Shown piece by piece: positions 35,149 to 49,500 of a stretch of DNA of 64,000 nucleotides (positions are counted from its first letter, which is position 1; the number at the start of each line of letters is the position of its first letter). The DNA lies in the NCBI GenBank assembly GCA_029641185.1, contig JAPWGK010000031.1, positions 1-64,000 on the forward strand, read 5' to 3'. Made by a program: the position numbers and the translations under genes. The notes below the pieces were generated by a model that saw only the letters and a program-made list of their open reading frames with translations, made no database searches and was not told where the DNA came from. This stretch comes from Pseudofabraea citricarpa (taxonomy: Eukaryota; Ascomycota; Leotiomycetes; Helotiales; Dermateaceae).

Positions 35149-35850
35149 ATGGTTCAGACATCCACCATTGTTGCGGCCACTGTTGGCACCTTTGCAACAG
35201 GACTTGTTGGTAAATTTACCCAACTCTACAAAAGCTCATCATCGTCATGCTAATACATGTCGTCTCTTAGCATATGCTGTATACTTTGACCATCGAAGAA
35301 GAACAGATCCCAACTTCAGAAAACAGTTAAAGAAAGAGTCCAAACGACAAGCGCGTGCTGCAAAGGAGGAGGCAGAAGCCCATACATCGAGGCAAAGGCT
35401 GGCTATCAGAGCCGCGCTCCAGGAGGCCAAGGATGAAGGGTTCCCCGTCGATGTCGAGGAGAAGGAGGCGTATTTTATGCAAGAAGTTGCTAGGGGAGAG
35501 GGATTGAGCTCAGATGGTATGTTCCAGTCATCGTGTCCAATATTGGGGGAGGAATGGTCAGCTAACATATCTTTTAAGGGTCCGACAACATCGAGGCTGC
35601 TCTATGTTTTTACAAAGCGCTGAAGGTGTACCCGCAACCCTCTGACCTGATTACGATTTATGACAAGACTGTTCCAAAGGTATGCAGCAAAGGCATCTCG
35701 TCGTTGGATGAGAATAATCTGCTAACACTTCTTTAGCCTGTCCTTGACATTTTGGCCGAAATGATTGCTCTTGATTCTAGTTTGAACGTGGGACCGTTCG
35801 GCGGAGGACCTGGCTCGGATAGTGGTATTCCTAATGTGGGCCTGGACTAA
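35149..35850 (+). CDS. TOM20: mitochondrial import receptor subunit Tom20
   Basis: Exons 35,149-35,209, 35,271-35,516, 35,579-35,679 and 35,737-35,850 give 173 residues, close to the usual length. An N-terminal membrane anchor (residues about 4-26) crosses the intron 1 junction and restores [14 protein letters not shown], the conserved start of the cytosolic part. A charged linker of Lys, Arg and Glu follows, then the TPR-like receptor domain with [39 protein letters not shown], which binds presequences on the outer mitochondrial membrane. The tail is Gly-rich ([17 protein letters not shown]). It is divergent from EXO84. Confidence 0.95.
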
Positions 35851-37502
35851 GCCATCTCTGGTCTCTCCTCTCTTCTCCGAACACTCTCTCGACTCCATAC
35901 GTCCATCCTCGTTCACTCTTTTGATTTACAAGGGAGCTATAGATTTCGGCGTAGGTTACACGGGCTAGTGCTCTATGTATATCAGCATCAACGGCGTATT
36001 CGATTCTCCTGTTCAGTGTAATTTGTATAGTGTCACAATTATGAGGGTATTACTATGCCTACCGGGGTGGGAAAGAGCGTCAATATGTAATTGCATGATA
36101 GTAGACAGAATAGCCATGAAACAGTTCTGTTCGTAATATGGTCCAAAGTCTTCGCAGAATATGTGTTTTGCTTTAAAAGGTGCTTGCGCAAGCCTGCTAG
36201 CTAATCTGAAGCCAGCTTTTGGCTTGGGCAACAAGAAAATCATAACTACTTGGTTTTTGATCTCGTCAAAGATGAATGCAAAATTTACGGTCTGGTACTT
36301 ATGATTTCGCCTTGACTTGCTTTTTATTATTCTAAGGTCCTAATTTGGATTCTTGGCCATGTCAGGGGACAACCTCCCGTCGCGTAATACAAAGTTCATA
36401 AGCGGAGCCGATTTTGTCTTGATCTCCCGACGAAACGTCCTATTATTGACCAGTCTACTCGCTCCATTTCCCGGATACCAATGTTGGAAATACGGAGCAC
36501 GTCTCAGCCAACAGATAAAGCCATTTGTATCTGCATAATATAATGTGAAACGGTTGGAAGTGAAACAGAGATGGCCATATCAGGTTACTTATTGTAATGT
36601 AGTATCATTAAAGATGTGGGGTTTTAATATTTCATTCAACACTTGGAATGCCCTATCGCTCTGGATTTACCAGTTTTTGAGCCCAGATAGCTCTGTACCA
36701 ACAGAACATGAATAGCTTTCAGTACAACAAATCGAGGTCGACCTTTTTGGGACTCGAGATAGGAGACTTTTATGACCAGTGCGTGTGTGGTAAATGGCTT
36801 GAAAGAAGAAACATGTGGTTTGAAGCAGATACAGGTATGGACTGATTATCATATGACTATAGTACCGGTAGTACGTAGTACATGGTTCTGTCAACTGCTG
36901 GTATGACAAGAATGAAAAGTGGAACCAATGGTTCTGGTTGAATTCTGGAACTTCGCGTTTCTTCTATCTTGTGTATCTCGAGTGCACACGTAAATGCCTA
37001 CCTAAATGTACTTACAGCTATAGGTACACTATTCAGAAACAGGCGAGCGAGCAGCCTCCGAGCGTTGTGGTCATTGATTAAGTGCGGGAGCTCCCTTTAA
37101 GCTTGGATGTCGGCTTGAATCTAGGTCCGAAGCTCTATGTCCAAGTGGAATTGTAAGTGAGGCCAAATCACTTGAGGTACCACCTGCTATCGTTTGCAAG
37201 CATCTGTGATAGCTAGTGTACCTATGGTAAATGTGCATGATTCTGATTCTGTGACAGTTCACAAGGCTGCACGTGGTACAACGCTAAGGCAGGGGTCTTG
37301 CTAATCGCGACGCGAAATATTTGGTGCATGGCAGCTATCGCGAATCGGAAGTCAACACCTACTACTGAACACTCCTTTGTAGATTCCTCAACAACCATCG
37401 AACGAGCGATCTTCAAACTTCCCGGAACCAACGCCTGCGGTTCTTGACAGCAATAATATTCGACTTCTGCGATGAAACTGACGCTGTAATATTATAAAAG
37501 CC
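35851..37502. other. intergenic, dynein upstream region
   Basis: 1.65 kb without a recognisable gene; frames are under 82 codons and lack family features. The last few hundred bases probably contain the dynein promoter and 5' leader. Confidence 0.5.
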
Positions 37503-40500
37503 ATGGCCGACCTGGCTTCCTCAATACCTCCTATCCCCTCTCCCTCACCAATCTCGCAGAATGGCTCTTCCACCAACGGGTTGCCCACCATGGACCCTAC
37601 CTCGGTAGTCGAACATTTGGCATCTGTCCTTCAGATTACCCTGGGTGCCACACGGAAAGACTTGGAAAATGTTGGAAGTCTGCTATCAAGGGAGCGAATG
37701 GGTGATACAATCCTGAGATGTACAAGGTTTGCGAGCGAATCGCAGGTCGCTCTATATGTGATCAAGGAGTTTGCAGCCGGTGATGGATCAAATGTTACTC
37801 TTGATATGACCGGTATGTATTCAGTCTTTTCGTCAATATCGTCCACAAGCAATATTGACATATCCAGGATCGATACCTTACAACTACAATCTTGCAACCG
37901 AAATCTCCTTCTCTCCGGCGACAGCGGCTTCTATTGCTCTCCTAAAGCGACCGCAACCTCTCGACCCCTCAATACCCATTTCTTCTCAAATACAAATAAT
38001 AAACTTGCCGGGTGTAGCATCCTTAAGCAGTACCGGGGCTGCTCAAAATGGCACTTCCGTCTCTCCCTTCGAAATTGTACACTCTGTTCTTCACCTTGCG
38101 CTGGCGCCTTACTTCGATGCATACACCAAGACACAGCAAATTACAAATGGTAGTCGCGGGCGTTCAGATGTGGAGTCGAAGACGGGAATTCCTGTGACAA
38201 AGAAGAGGATAGCTGAGCTTGAGCTTAGCTTGCTGCACCTGCAGCAGAACATCGAGATTCCGGATCTGGTTCTTCCCCTACATCCTATGGTTCAGATGGC
38301 GTTGGAGGAAGCCACTGCACGAAACGCGAAGCCAACTCCCGATTTCATTCCTCATGCCCTCATACAAGACAGTACTTTTCTTAATACTTTGCAGTCAAAT
38401 GTGAATGGGTGGATCAAGTCTATACAAGCTATCACGAAGATGTCAAGAGATGCAAAGAGTGGTACTGCGACACAAGAGATACAGTTCTGGCTATCTATGG
38501 AATCATCTTTGGAAGGAATTGAGGTTCAACTGCGAAGTCCTGGTGTGCTTCTTACGATGGAAATCCTTCGTACAGCCAAACGATTTCAGGCCACTGTCAG
38601 CTTTTCAGCTGATACCGGACTTAAAGAAGCCATGGATAAAGTTCAGAAGTACAATCAGTTAATGCGAGACTTTCCCTTGGACGATTTGCTTTCTGCCACG
38701 GCCCTGCCAAAAATCGAGGAGGCTATTACTATGATTTTTAGCCATCTCAATAAGAAGCTTCGAATATGCCCGTACCCTATTCGCCGGGCACTCCCACTGG
38801 TAGAATCAATTTCTGCAGACTTAGACACACAATTACATACTCTGCTTCACGGACGATCATTGATGCATTTAGAATATAAAGATTTTAAGAGCCTGATGGG
38901 ACTAGCTCAATCAATCTTTAGAACATGGGAAGAGAATGTCAAAGAGTTTACCAACGTCGCAAGAGAAGTCACTCGCCGAAGGAACGAAAAATTCATACCC
39001 ATCAAGATAACCCCGAAACACGCCGAGCTTCAAGCACGACTCAAATACGTTGCAACGTTCCGTGAAAATCACGAGCAACTACAGGCCACAATTGTGAACG
39101 TCCTGGGCCCCAAGAGCGGCGTTAATGGCTCAGCTGAAGGTGCTGCTACTAACGGTGCAGTTCTTGTTGAGGAAATGGGAGACGTCGACGCCGTGGAAGA
39201 GGTCCAACAAGCATGGGCAGCTCTGAACAATGTTGACCTCTTAGATGTGAGCCCGGAGGGTACACAAATTTGGGTCCAAGCCGAGATCACATATAATGAA
39301 CGTACCTCACGAGTAGAAAATTCAATTATCGCTCGATTACGGGACAGACTTGCAACAGCAAAAAATGCGAATGAGATGTTTCGAGTTTTCTCTAAATTCA
39401 ATGCACTTTTTGTCCGACCAAAGATTCGAGGAGCAATCACCGAGTATCAATCGCAGTTGATTGACAATGTGAAACATGACATTTCTGCTCTTCACGAACG
39501 CTTCAAGCAGCAGTATGGCCATTCCGAGGCGCACGCTATGGCTCAGCTACGCGATCTCCCACCAGTCTCAGGTGCTATTATTTGGGCACGCCAGATCGAG
39601 AGACAGCTTGATGGTTATATGAAAAAAGTTGAAGATGTCCTTGGGACCGACTGGGCTCTTCATTCAGAAGGCCAGAAACTCCAAAGCGAGAGTAATCTTT
39701 TCCGGAAGAAGCTTGAGACCCGGCCTATCTTCGAGGCTTGGCTACACGATGTTCAGCGGAAGCAAATCTCAATTTCTGGTCGACTATTCAATATCAATAA
39801 AATCCGAGCCCAGAACAATGCTTTAGAATTGGCTGTCAATTTTGATGCACAGGTCATTGCTCTTTTCAAGGAAACACGCAATCTTCTTTGGCTAAACTTT
39901 GCTGTACCTCATCAGATCAATAACATCTCAAAAGAAGCAAAAAGAGTCTACCCCTACGCTGTTAGTCTTATGGAGACTGTCCGAACCTTTGCGCAAACGA
40001 ATCGCCAAATTGCAGAAATGTCCGATGTCTCCATCCTTCTTAGTGGATACCAAAATGAGGTACAAGGCTTGGTGGCCAAGGGCGTTCCCTTGAAGTGGGA
40101 GTCGTTTGTGCATTCATTCGACATTCATATCAAGCAGACTTACCTAGCAAATGGAGCCCTTGACCATTCAAACGGTGGCCGCGGCGAGAGTAAGCATGTC
40201 CAATTTGTGCGCGAATTCGCTGCGTCTGTGTCTTTACTTCAAAGCAAAACCGCGACTTTGGCTAGCATCAATGTTACCATCCAGAAAGCTTTGTCAGAGC
40301 TCAGTTCTTGCCCATACGATGCTTCGTCATTCCAGGCACAACTTGAGACCATTCAAATGGCAGTCGACCAGCTGAATCTCGAAAACTACGTCAATCTTGC
40401 ATACTGGGTAAAAGAAATGAATGAGCGAATCAAAGTGACCCTCCTGTCTCGATTACAGCAAGCCATCAACTCTTGGATATATACCTTTGAGAACGAGCAA

Positions 40501-43500
40501 TCAGAAGGAGTAAATGATGACAGCCGAAGAAAACAGTTGAATGGCCCCTTGGACACGCCTCAGGAGCAAAAGCCTTCGCTCAAGCGACTTGTGCATGAGA
40601 TTTCCATGAGAAACCAAGTTATCTACCTCGACCCTCCTCTTGAATATGCTCGTGCCAGTTGGTTCTCCCAGCTTCATGAATGGCTTGGTGTTGTTTGCAA
40701 CTTGAAGAAGATCAAGGCATCACGATACGAAATGACTCTCAACACTAGAGTCGAAATCGATGCTCGTTTTACAGATCTCCCAGGCTTCTGTGCTGAGAGT
40801 TTGTCTAAAGTTTACTCATCAGTCGAACTGAAGTTACATGAAATTAGTGTTTATATCGACAAATGGTTGCAATTTCAATCCCTCTGGGATCTTCAATCGG
40901 ATCAAGTCTATGAACTCCTCGGAGAGCAACTATCAAAATGGCTGCAGTTACTTCAAGAGATTAGAAAGTCTCGTGCTACATTTGACACGACTGAGGTTAG
41001 CAGATCTTTTGGCCATCTTACAATTGACTACGATCAAGTACAGACCAAGGTCAATGCCAAGTATGATCAATGGCAGCATGAGATCCTCTTGAAATTTGCT
41101 GGACGTCTTGGGATGAGAGTACGTGAAGTGTATTCTGAGGTTGAAAAAGCCAGACGTGATCTTGAATTGCAATCCTTGGAGGCGACATCTACGGCACAGG
41201 CCGTGCAGTTTATCACGATTGTTCAAACATGCAAGCGCAAGGTGAAGGCTTGGGGACCTGAGGTTGAAACATTCCGACAGGGTCAGACCACCTTAGTCCG
41301 TCAGAGGTATCAATTTCCTCAAGACTGGTTGCAAGTGGAGCAAATCGACTCGGAATGGACGGCCCTCAACGAAATTCTAAACAGAAAGGCCAAGATTCTA
41401 CAAGATCAAACTGATGCTCTTCGTGCCAAGATTACTGCAGAGGATAAGGTCGTTGGGGACAAGATTGCAGAGATCACCGCTTTGTGGAACGAAGAGAAGC
41501 CAGTGTCTGGTACCATTGCTCCAGAGGTTGCTTCCGCCACTTTAGCTTCTTTCGAGACACGCATCACGAATCTTCATGATGAATCCGAGAGGTTAGCTAA
41601 GGCCAAAGAGGTGCTCGATCTCCCTGCCAGCCCGGACACAGCACTGGCTGCTATATTGGAAGAAGTCCAGGATTTCAAGTCCGTTTGGGCTGCACTTTCT
41701 ACAATATGGAAGAGCCTCAACGACCTCCGAGAGATATCATGGAGCAGTGTAGTACCCCGCAAAATCAGATCAGCAATTGATGGCCTCATCAAGATGACAA
41801 AGGAGATGCCCAGCCGTATGCGACAATATGCAGCTTTCGAGCATATTCAAAATGTCTTGCGTCAATTCTTGAAGGTTAATCCCGTTTTAACAGATTTGAA
41901 ATCCGAGGCTGTTAGGGAGCGTCACTGGAACAAAATCTTCAAGGCTTTAAAACCCGGGAAGCGTTATTCGCCAGTTACCATGGCTCTAGGGGATGTATGG
42001 GATCTTAATCTTGCGGCTAGTGAGGTTGTGTTGCGAGATATTATTGCGCAAGCTCAAGGAGAAATGGCTTTGGAGGAGTTCTTGAAACAGGTGCGAGAGA
42101 TATGGACCAGCTACTCTCTTGATTTGGTCAATTATCAGAACAAATGCCGCCTTATTCGAGGCTGGGATGATCTTTTTGCTAAGTGCAGTGAAAACCTCAA
42201 TTCACTACAAGCTATGCGGCACTCACCATACTACAAGGAGTTTGAAGAGGAAGCCTCGTCATGGGAAGACAAGCTAAATCGCGTTCACGTACTGTTTGAT
42301 GTTTGGATCGACGTCCAGCGTCAATGGGTATATCTTGAGGGAGTCTTCACTGGAAACGCAGACATCAAACATCTTCTTCCTATCGAGTCGTCTAGATTCC
42401 AGAACATCAACTCGGAGTTTTTCGCAGTGATGAAGAAAGTCTACAAGCAACCCTTTGTACTCGATGTACTCAATATCTCAGGTGTCCAGAAATCGCTCGA
42501 GCGCTTGGCTGAGTTGTTGAACAAAATCCAGAAGGCTCTCGGTGAATATCTTGAGAAAGAGCGTGTTTCGTTTCCTCGATTCTACTTTGTTGGTGATGAG
42601 GACCTTCTGGAAATTATTGGCAACAGCAATGATACTCTCCGCATTGCTAAGCATTTCAAAAAAATGTTCGCAGGACTTTCAGGGCTCATTATGGATGAGG
42701 ACCACCTTATATCTGGATTTACATCTAGGGAAGGAGAGGAAGTTCGACTGAAAAAAGAGATCTCGTTGATCAAGACCCCAAAGATTAATGACTGGCTGGC
42801 ATTACTTGAGAGTAGTATGAAGTCAACTCTTGCAGAACTACTCGCAGAAGCTATTGAGCAGTACGATGGCATATTCTCAGCTGACGAGGTGGACCCAACG
42901 GCACTCAACACATATATCAATGCATTCCCAAGTCAGATTGTTGTATTGGCCACGCAAGCTGTATGGACTTCATCCATTGAAGCATCTTTGGAAGCAGGCG
43001 GCGCCACTCTACCTGGCCTTTTTGAACAGGAAGTCAAGGTACTTCGGCTGCTAGCTTCTACAGTTCTTGGTGACTTAGATCCAATTCTGAGAAAGAGATG
43101 CGAACATTTGATCACTGAATGTGTCCACCAGCGGGATGTCATAGAGAAACTCATCAAGTTAAATGCGACAACGCCCAATCACTACTTGTGGCTACTTCAG
43201 ATGAAGTATGTCTATAAGGCAGAAGGGGAATTTATGCAGCGTCTACATATCAAAATGGCGAATGCCAAATTGAACTATGGATTCGAGTACCTTGGTGTTG
43301 CGGAGCGACTTGTTAGAACTCCCCTCACTGATCGCTGCTTTTTGACATTGACGCAAGCGCTTTGTCAACGACTGGGTGGTTCTCCTTACGGCCCGGCTGG
43401 TACTGGAAAGACCGAGTCTGTCAAGGCTTTGGGCGTACAACTAGGCCGATTCACCTTGGTCTTCTGCTGTGATGACACTTTTGACTTCCAGGCCATGGGT

Positions 43501-46500
43501 CGCATCTTTTTGGGCATTTGCCAAGTTGGTGCTTGGGGTTGTTTCGACGAATTTAACAGACTTGAGGAGCGTATTCTGTCTGCTGTGTCTCAACAAGTCC
43601 AGAACATACAACTTGGCCTCAAACAAGGCGTTGATGACCCGAAATCTCAAATTGAACTTGTTGGTCGCCAATTGTGTGTCAACCAAAACACTGGCTTGTT
43701 CATCACAATGAATCCTGGATATGCCGGCAGATCAAATCTGCCAGACAATCTGAAGAAACTTTTCCGAAGTGTCGCTATGTCGAAACCCGACAAGGAACTC
43801 ATCGCTGAGGTCATGTTGTACTCCCAAGGTTTTAATCAAGCCAAGAAATTATCAAAACAGACAGTACCTTTCTTTGACCGCTGTTCAGCTGGACTATCAA
43901 AACAGGCACATTATGATTTTGGCTTGCGAGCCCTAAAGAGTGTCCTTGTTAGTTCTGGTGGTCTGAAGCGAGCTCGGCTTGCGCAGAGCGACGGAGACTT
44001 GGGACCAGAGGAGGAGGTAGAACCTCAAATCATTGTTCAAAGTATTCGTGAAACCATTGCGCCAAAACTGATCAAGAGTGATGTGGAGATAATGCGGACC
44101 ATCGAGTCCGAGTCATTCCCTGGTGTTGATTATGTTCCGGCAAGCCTCGAGGAATTACAAGCGGCGATCCACAGCATTGCTGGAACGAAACATCTTGTTG
44201 TCAATGATACGTGGATGACGAAAGTACTTCAATTGTACCAGATCCAAGGCATACATCACGGTGTTATGATGGTTGGAAACTCCGGCTCTGGGAAGTCCAT
44301 GGCCTGGAAGGTTCTCTTGCAAGCACTTCAGCAAGTCGAGGGCGTAGAAGGCGTCTGTCATATAATTGACTCAAAAGTCATGTCAAAGGAAGCTCTGTAT
44401 GGAAATTTGGATTCTACCACTAGAGAGTGGACTGATGGACTCTTCACCAGCATTCTTCGTAAGATTGTCGATAACTTGCGTGGTGAGGAAAGCAAAAGAC
44501 ATTGGATTGTCTTCGATGGTGATGTGGATCCCGAGTGGGTAGAGAACTTGAACAGTGTGCTAGACGACAACAAGCTGCTCACCCTACCGAACGGAGAGCG
44601 ACTAAATCTTCCTTCGAACGTCCGAATCATGTTTGAGGTGGAAACTTTGAAATACGCAACACTAGCTACCGTCAGTCGCTGTGGTATGGTTTGGTTTAGC
44701 GAAGACACAGTAACTTCGAAGATGATGGTCACAAACTATCTGGATTCATTGAGGACTGTCGCCTTTGAAGATCTTGATGAAGACACCGTAGCTACTGGTC
44801 AAACAGCTGCAAAAGCTCTTGCACTTCAAGCCCAGGTAGCTGATCTTCTGCATGCCTTCCTCACCACCGATGACTTCATCGTCAATGCTTTGGAGCGAGC
44901 CCAGGCATTTAACCACATTATGGAGTTCACTGTTGCACGTGTATTGAGCACCCTGTTCTCTCTCCTCAACAAGAGTGTGCGAGACATTATTGAATACAAC
45001 GCACAGCATGTCGACTTTCCCCTTGATCCCGAGCAAGTCGAATCATTTATCGCGAAGAAGCTCCTACTAGCTTTAGTCTGGTCTTTCACTGGGGATTGTC
45101 CGTTGGGGGACCGCAAGAGCTATGGCGATTGCCTTGCTGGTCTTGCCACCTTTGGCTCCCCTGTCCTAGGAGATGGTTCACTGATTGATTACGACGTGAC
45201 CTTACCAAAAGCCGAATGGACATCGTGGCAGAACCAAGTGCCCACGATTGAGGTTAATACACACTCCATCACGCAAACTGATGTCGTTATTCCGACTCTC
45301 GATACTGTTCGACACGAGGACGTTCTGTACTCCTGGTTAGCTGAGCACAAACCTTTGCTTTTGTGCGGTCCGCCTGGATCTGGTAAGACGATGACTCTGT
45401 TCAGTGCCCTTCGCAAGCTTCCAAACATGGAAGTTGTTGGCCTGAACTTCTCTAGTGCGACTACTCCTGACCTTCTTATCAAGACATTCGAGCAATACTG
45501 CGAATATAAGAAGACTTTGAACGGTGTTATGCTCTCCCCGACACAGATAGGACGATGGCTTGTAATTTTCTGCGACGAAATCAATTTACCGGCTCCAGAC
45601 AAGTACGGAACTCAGAGAGCCATCTCATTCTTACGACAGCTTGTGGAGCAAAATGGATTCTGGCGTACTTCTGATAAGACCTGGGTTACACTCGATAGGA
45701 TTCAATTTGTTGGTGCTTGCAATCCTCCCACCGATGCTGGCCGAACACCGTTAGGACCTAGATTCCTTCGGCATGCACCGCTCATTATGGTCGACTATCC
45801 AGGAGAACTATCTCTTCAACAAATCTATGGCACATTTAACAGCGCTGTGCTTAAGATTGTGCCATCCCTTAGAGGTTATTCTGACTCTCTCACAAAGGCA
45901 ATGGTACAATTTTATCTTGAATCCCAGCAGCGGTTCACTCCAAAAATCCAACCTCATTATGTATATAGTCCCCGTGAGCTCACTAGATGGGTGCGAGGTA
46001 TCTACGAGGCAATCCGGCCGCTTGAAACCTTGTCGGTTGACGGCCTTGTACGTATCTGGGCTCACGAGGCTCTCCGACTCTTCCAAGATCGACTCGTCGC
46101 AGAGGATGAGCGAAAGTGGACTGATGATGCAGTTCGCCGCATTGCATTGGAGTTTTTCCCCACTATCGAAGAGGACAAGGCTCTGGGTGGCCCAATCTTG
46201 TTCTCCAACTGGCTTTCGAAAAATTATGTTCCAGTCGATCGAGAACAACTGCGCGAGTTTGTAAAGGCTAGACTCAAGACCTTCTGTGAAGAAGAAGTTG
46301 ATGTTCCATTGATTTTGTTCAATGATGTGCTCGAGCATGTTCTTCGCATTGATCGTGTTTTCAGACAACCGCAAGGTCATCTGATTTTGATTGGTGTTAG
46401 TGGAAGTGGCAAAACAACATTGTCTCGTTTTGTGGCTTGGATGAATGGTCTTAAGGTGTTCCAGATCAAAGTTCATGGAAAGTACTCAGCAGAAGACTTT

Positions 46501-49500
46501 GATGATGATCTTCGAGATGTGCTTCGTCGTAGTGGTTGTAAAGGGGAGAAGATATGTTTCATCATGGATGAAGCAAACGTTCTAGACTCTGGTTTCTTGG
46601 AAAGAATGAATACCTTGTTGGCAAATGCTGAGGTACCTGGTCTGTTTGAGGGCGACGAGCTCGCATCGCTGATGACGGCTTGTAAAGAAGGTGCCCAGCG
46701 TCAAGGCCTTCTCCTCGACTCTCAAGAAGAACTCTACAAATGGTTCACACAGCAGATTGTGAAGAATTTGCATGTTGTGTTCACCATGAATCCGCCGGAA
46801 GGAGGTTTATCGTCAAAAGCCGCCACTAGTCCTGCACTATTCAATCGTTGCGTGCTCAACTGGTTCGGTGACTGGTCAGATCAAGCATTATTCCAAGTTG
46901 GCACAGAACTCACCCATAGAGTGGATCTGGACCGTCCAAACTTTACAGCTCCGGATAGTATTCCTGTTGCATACAGGGACCTCAATCTACCCGCTACCCA
47001 TCGCGAGGCCGTTGTCAATTCTATGGTCTACATCCACTACTCTCTTCAACGTTTCAACGTCAAGCTCCTAAAGCAGCAAGGAAGAGTGACATTTTTGACC
47101 CCAAGACACTTCCTCGACTTCGTCGCACAATATGTCAAGCTGTACAGTGAGAAACGCGAAGATCTGGAAGAACAACAACGCCATCTCAATGTCGGACTTG
47201 AGAAGTTAAGAGATACCGTAGAAAAGGTTAGCGAGCTTCGCAAGAGTTTGGCAGAGAAGAAAGGACAACTTGAGCGCAAAGATGCTGAAGCTAATGAGAA
47301 GCTGCAACGCATGGTTGCTGATCAACGCGAAGCAGAACAAAGAAAGGCCACATCACTTGAGATCCAGGCTGCCTTAGAAAAGCAAGAGATCGAAGTGACC
47401 GCTAGGAGAGAAATTGTACAGAAAGATCTCGATAATGCAGAGCCAGCAGTTCTAGAAGCTCAAAAGAGCGTCCAGTCCATCAAGAAGCCGCATCTCACTG
47501 AACTTAGGTCTATGGGCAACCCTCCACCGGGTGTAAAGCTTGCGCTCGAATCTGTATGCACACTACTGGGTCACAAAATCGAAAACTGGAAAACAATTCA
47601 AGGAATTGTCAGAAAGGACGACTTTATTGCTAGTATCGTCAATTATGATAACGAGAGACAGATGACCAAAGCTTTGCGCATCAAGATGCGCAATGAGTTT
47701 TTGTCCAACGACGACTTTACTTACGAGAAGGCAATGCGCTCTAGTAAGGCTTGTGGTCCTCTTGTACAATGGGTACAAGCTCAAGTGAACTATTCCGAGA
47801 TTCTTGATCGAGTGGGACCTCTCCGAGAAGAGGTCGAGATGCTTGCAGAAGAAGCCCTTCAAACCAAGGCCGAAGCCCAAGCTGTCGAGAACACTGTCAT
47901 TGCCTTAGAACAGAGCATTGCAACTTATAAAGTTGAGTATGCTGCGTTGATTAGTGAGACTCAAGCCATCAAAACTGAAATGTCTCGCGTTCAATTCAAG
48001 GTTGATCGAAGTGTGCGTCTACTCGACAGTCTGTCATCTGAGAGAGTTCGGTGGGAGGAGGGCAGCAAGTCCTTTGAGACGCAGATCGGAACTTTAGTTG
48101 GTGATGTACTTGTTGCCGCAGCTTTTCTCGCCTACAGCGGACTCTACGATCAACAATTCCGTAAAAACATGATGGAGGACTGGTTACACCAGCTTCACTT
48201 GTCTGGAATCAATTACAAACAGCACAATCCTGTAACGGAGTATCTGTCCACTGCCGATGAACGACTTGGATGGCAAGAAAACTCGCTCCCGGTTGACGAC
48301 CTGTGCACAGAGAACGCGATTATACTTCAACGTTTCAACCGATATCCACTTATAATCGATCCATCTGGTCGCGTGACAGAGTTCCTGCAAAAACAGAACA
48401 AAGACAGACGATTAACTGTTACAAGTTTTTTGGATGACTCCTTCACTAAACAGCTAGAAAGCTCGTTGCGTTTTGGTAATCCGATTTTGATACAGGATGC
48501 CGAGCACCTTGATCCTATCCTGAACCACGTTCTCAACAAAGAATACCAAAAGACCGGCGGCCGAGTCCTCATCCAACTTGGCAAACAAGAAATCGATTTC
48601 TCCCCCTCGTTCAAAATCTATCTTTCCACCCGAGATCCGTCTGCCACGTTCCCACCAGACATTTGCAGTAGAACCACGTTTGTCAATTTCACAGTAACCC
48701 AAAGCAGTTTGCAAACACAGTCGCTCAGTGAAGTCCTCAAGTCAGAGCGACCAGATGTTGATGAGAGAAGATCCAACCTTATCAAATTGCAAGGAGAGTT
48801 CAAGGTTCATTTACGTCAACTGGAGAAGCGCCTGTTACAAGCCCTCAATGAATCCCGTGGAAATATTCTTGACGACGACAATGTTATCGAGACACTGGAG
48901 ACATTGAAGAAAGAGGCCGCTGAAATTTCGACGAAGATGAGCAATACCGAAGGAGTGATGGCCGAAGTTGACGAGATCACCCTACAATACAACATCATTG
49001 CAAGATCCTGCAGTGCCGTCTTTGCTGTTCTGGAGCAACTGCATTATCTCAACCACTTCTACCAATTCTCCTTACAATACTTCTTGGACATCTTCCATTC
49101 GGTGTTGAAGGGTAGCAAACGATTATCTGGCGAGACAAATCACAACGTACGACGAGATATCATCATTGAGGAGCTCTTTGTTACGACTTATCAACGTACC
49201 TCTCTTGGTCTGCTTCAGAAAGACAGAATCACTCTAGCAATGCTCCTAGCTCAGGCAGCGCCATACAAAATGGATAAATCTATCATCGATATCATTTTGG
49301 ACGAGAGTATCGAGGGTACTGATATATCCACGGAGAGTGGCAAGAGAGACGAAGTTTTGGCACGAGCATCTCGAATACCCTACTTGAAAGGCAAACTTGA
49401 TGGTGTATCATCCGAAGCATGGGATCGCTTCCTAACAGAAGAAACAGGCGAAAATCATGTGCCACAAATCTGGGATGAGGGTACCGGCAGTCGTGATCAA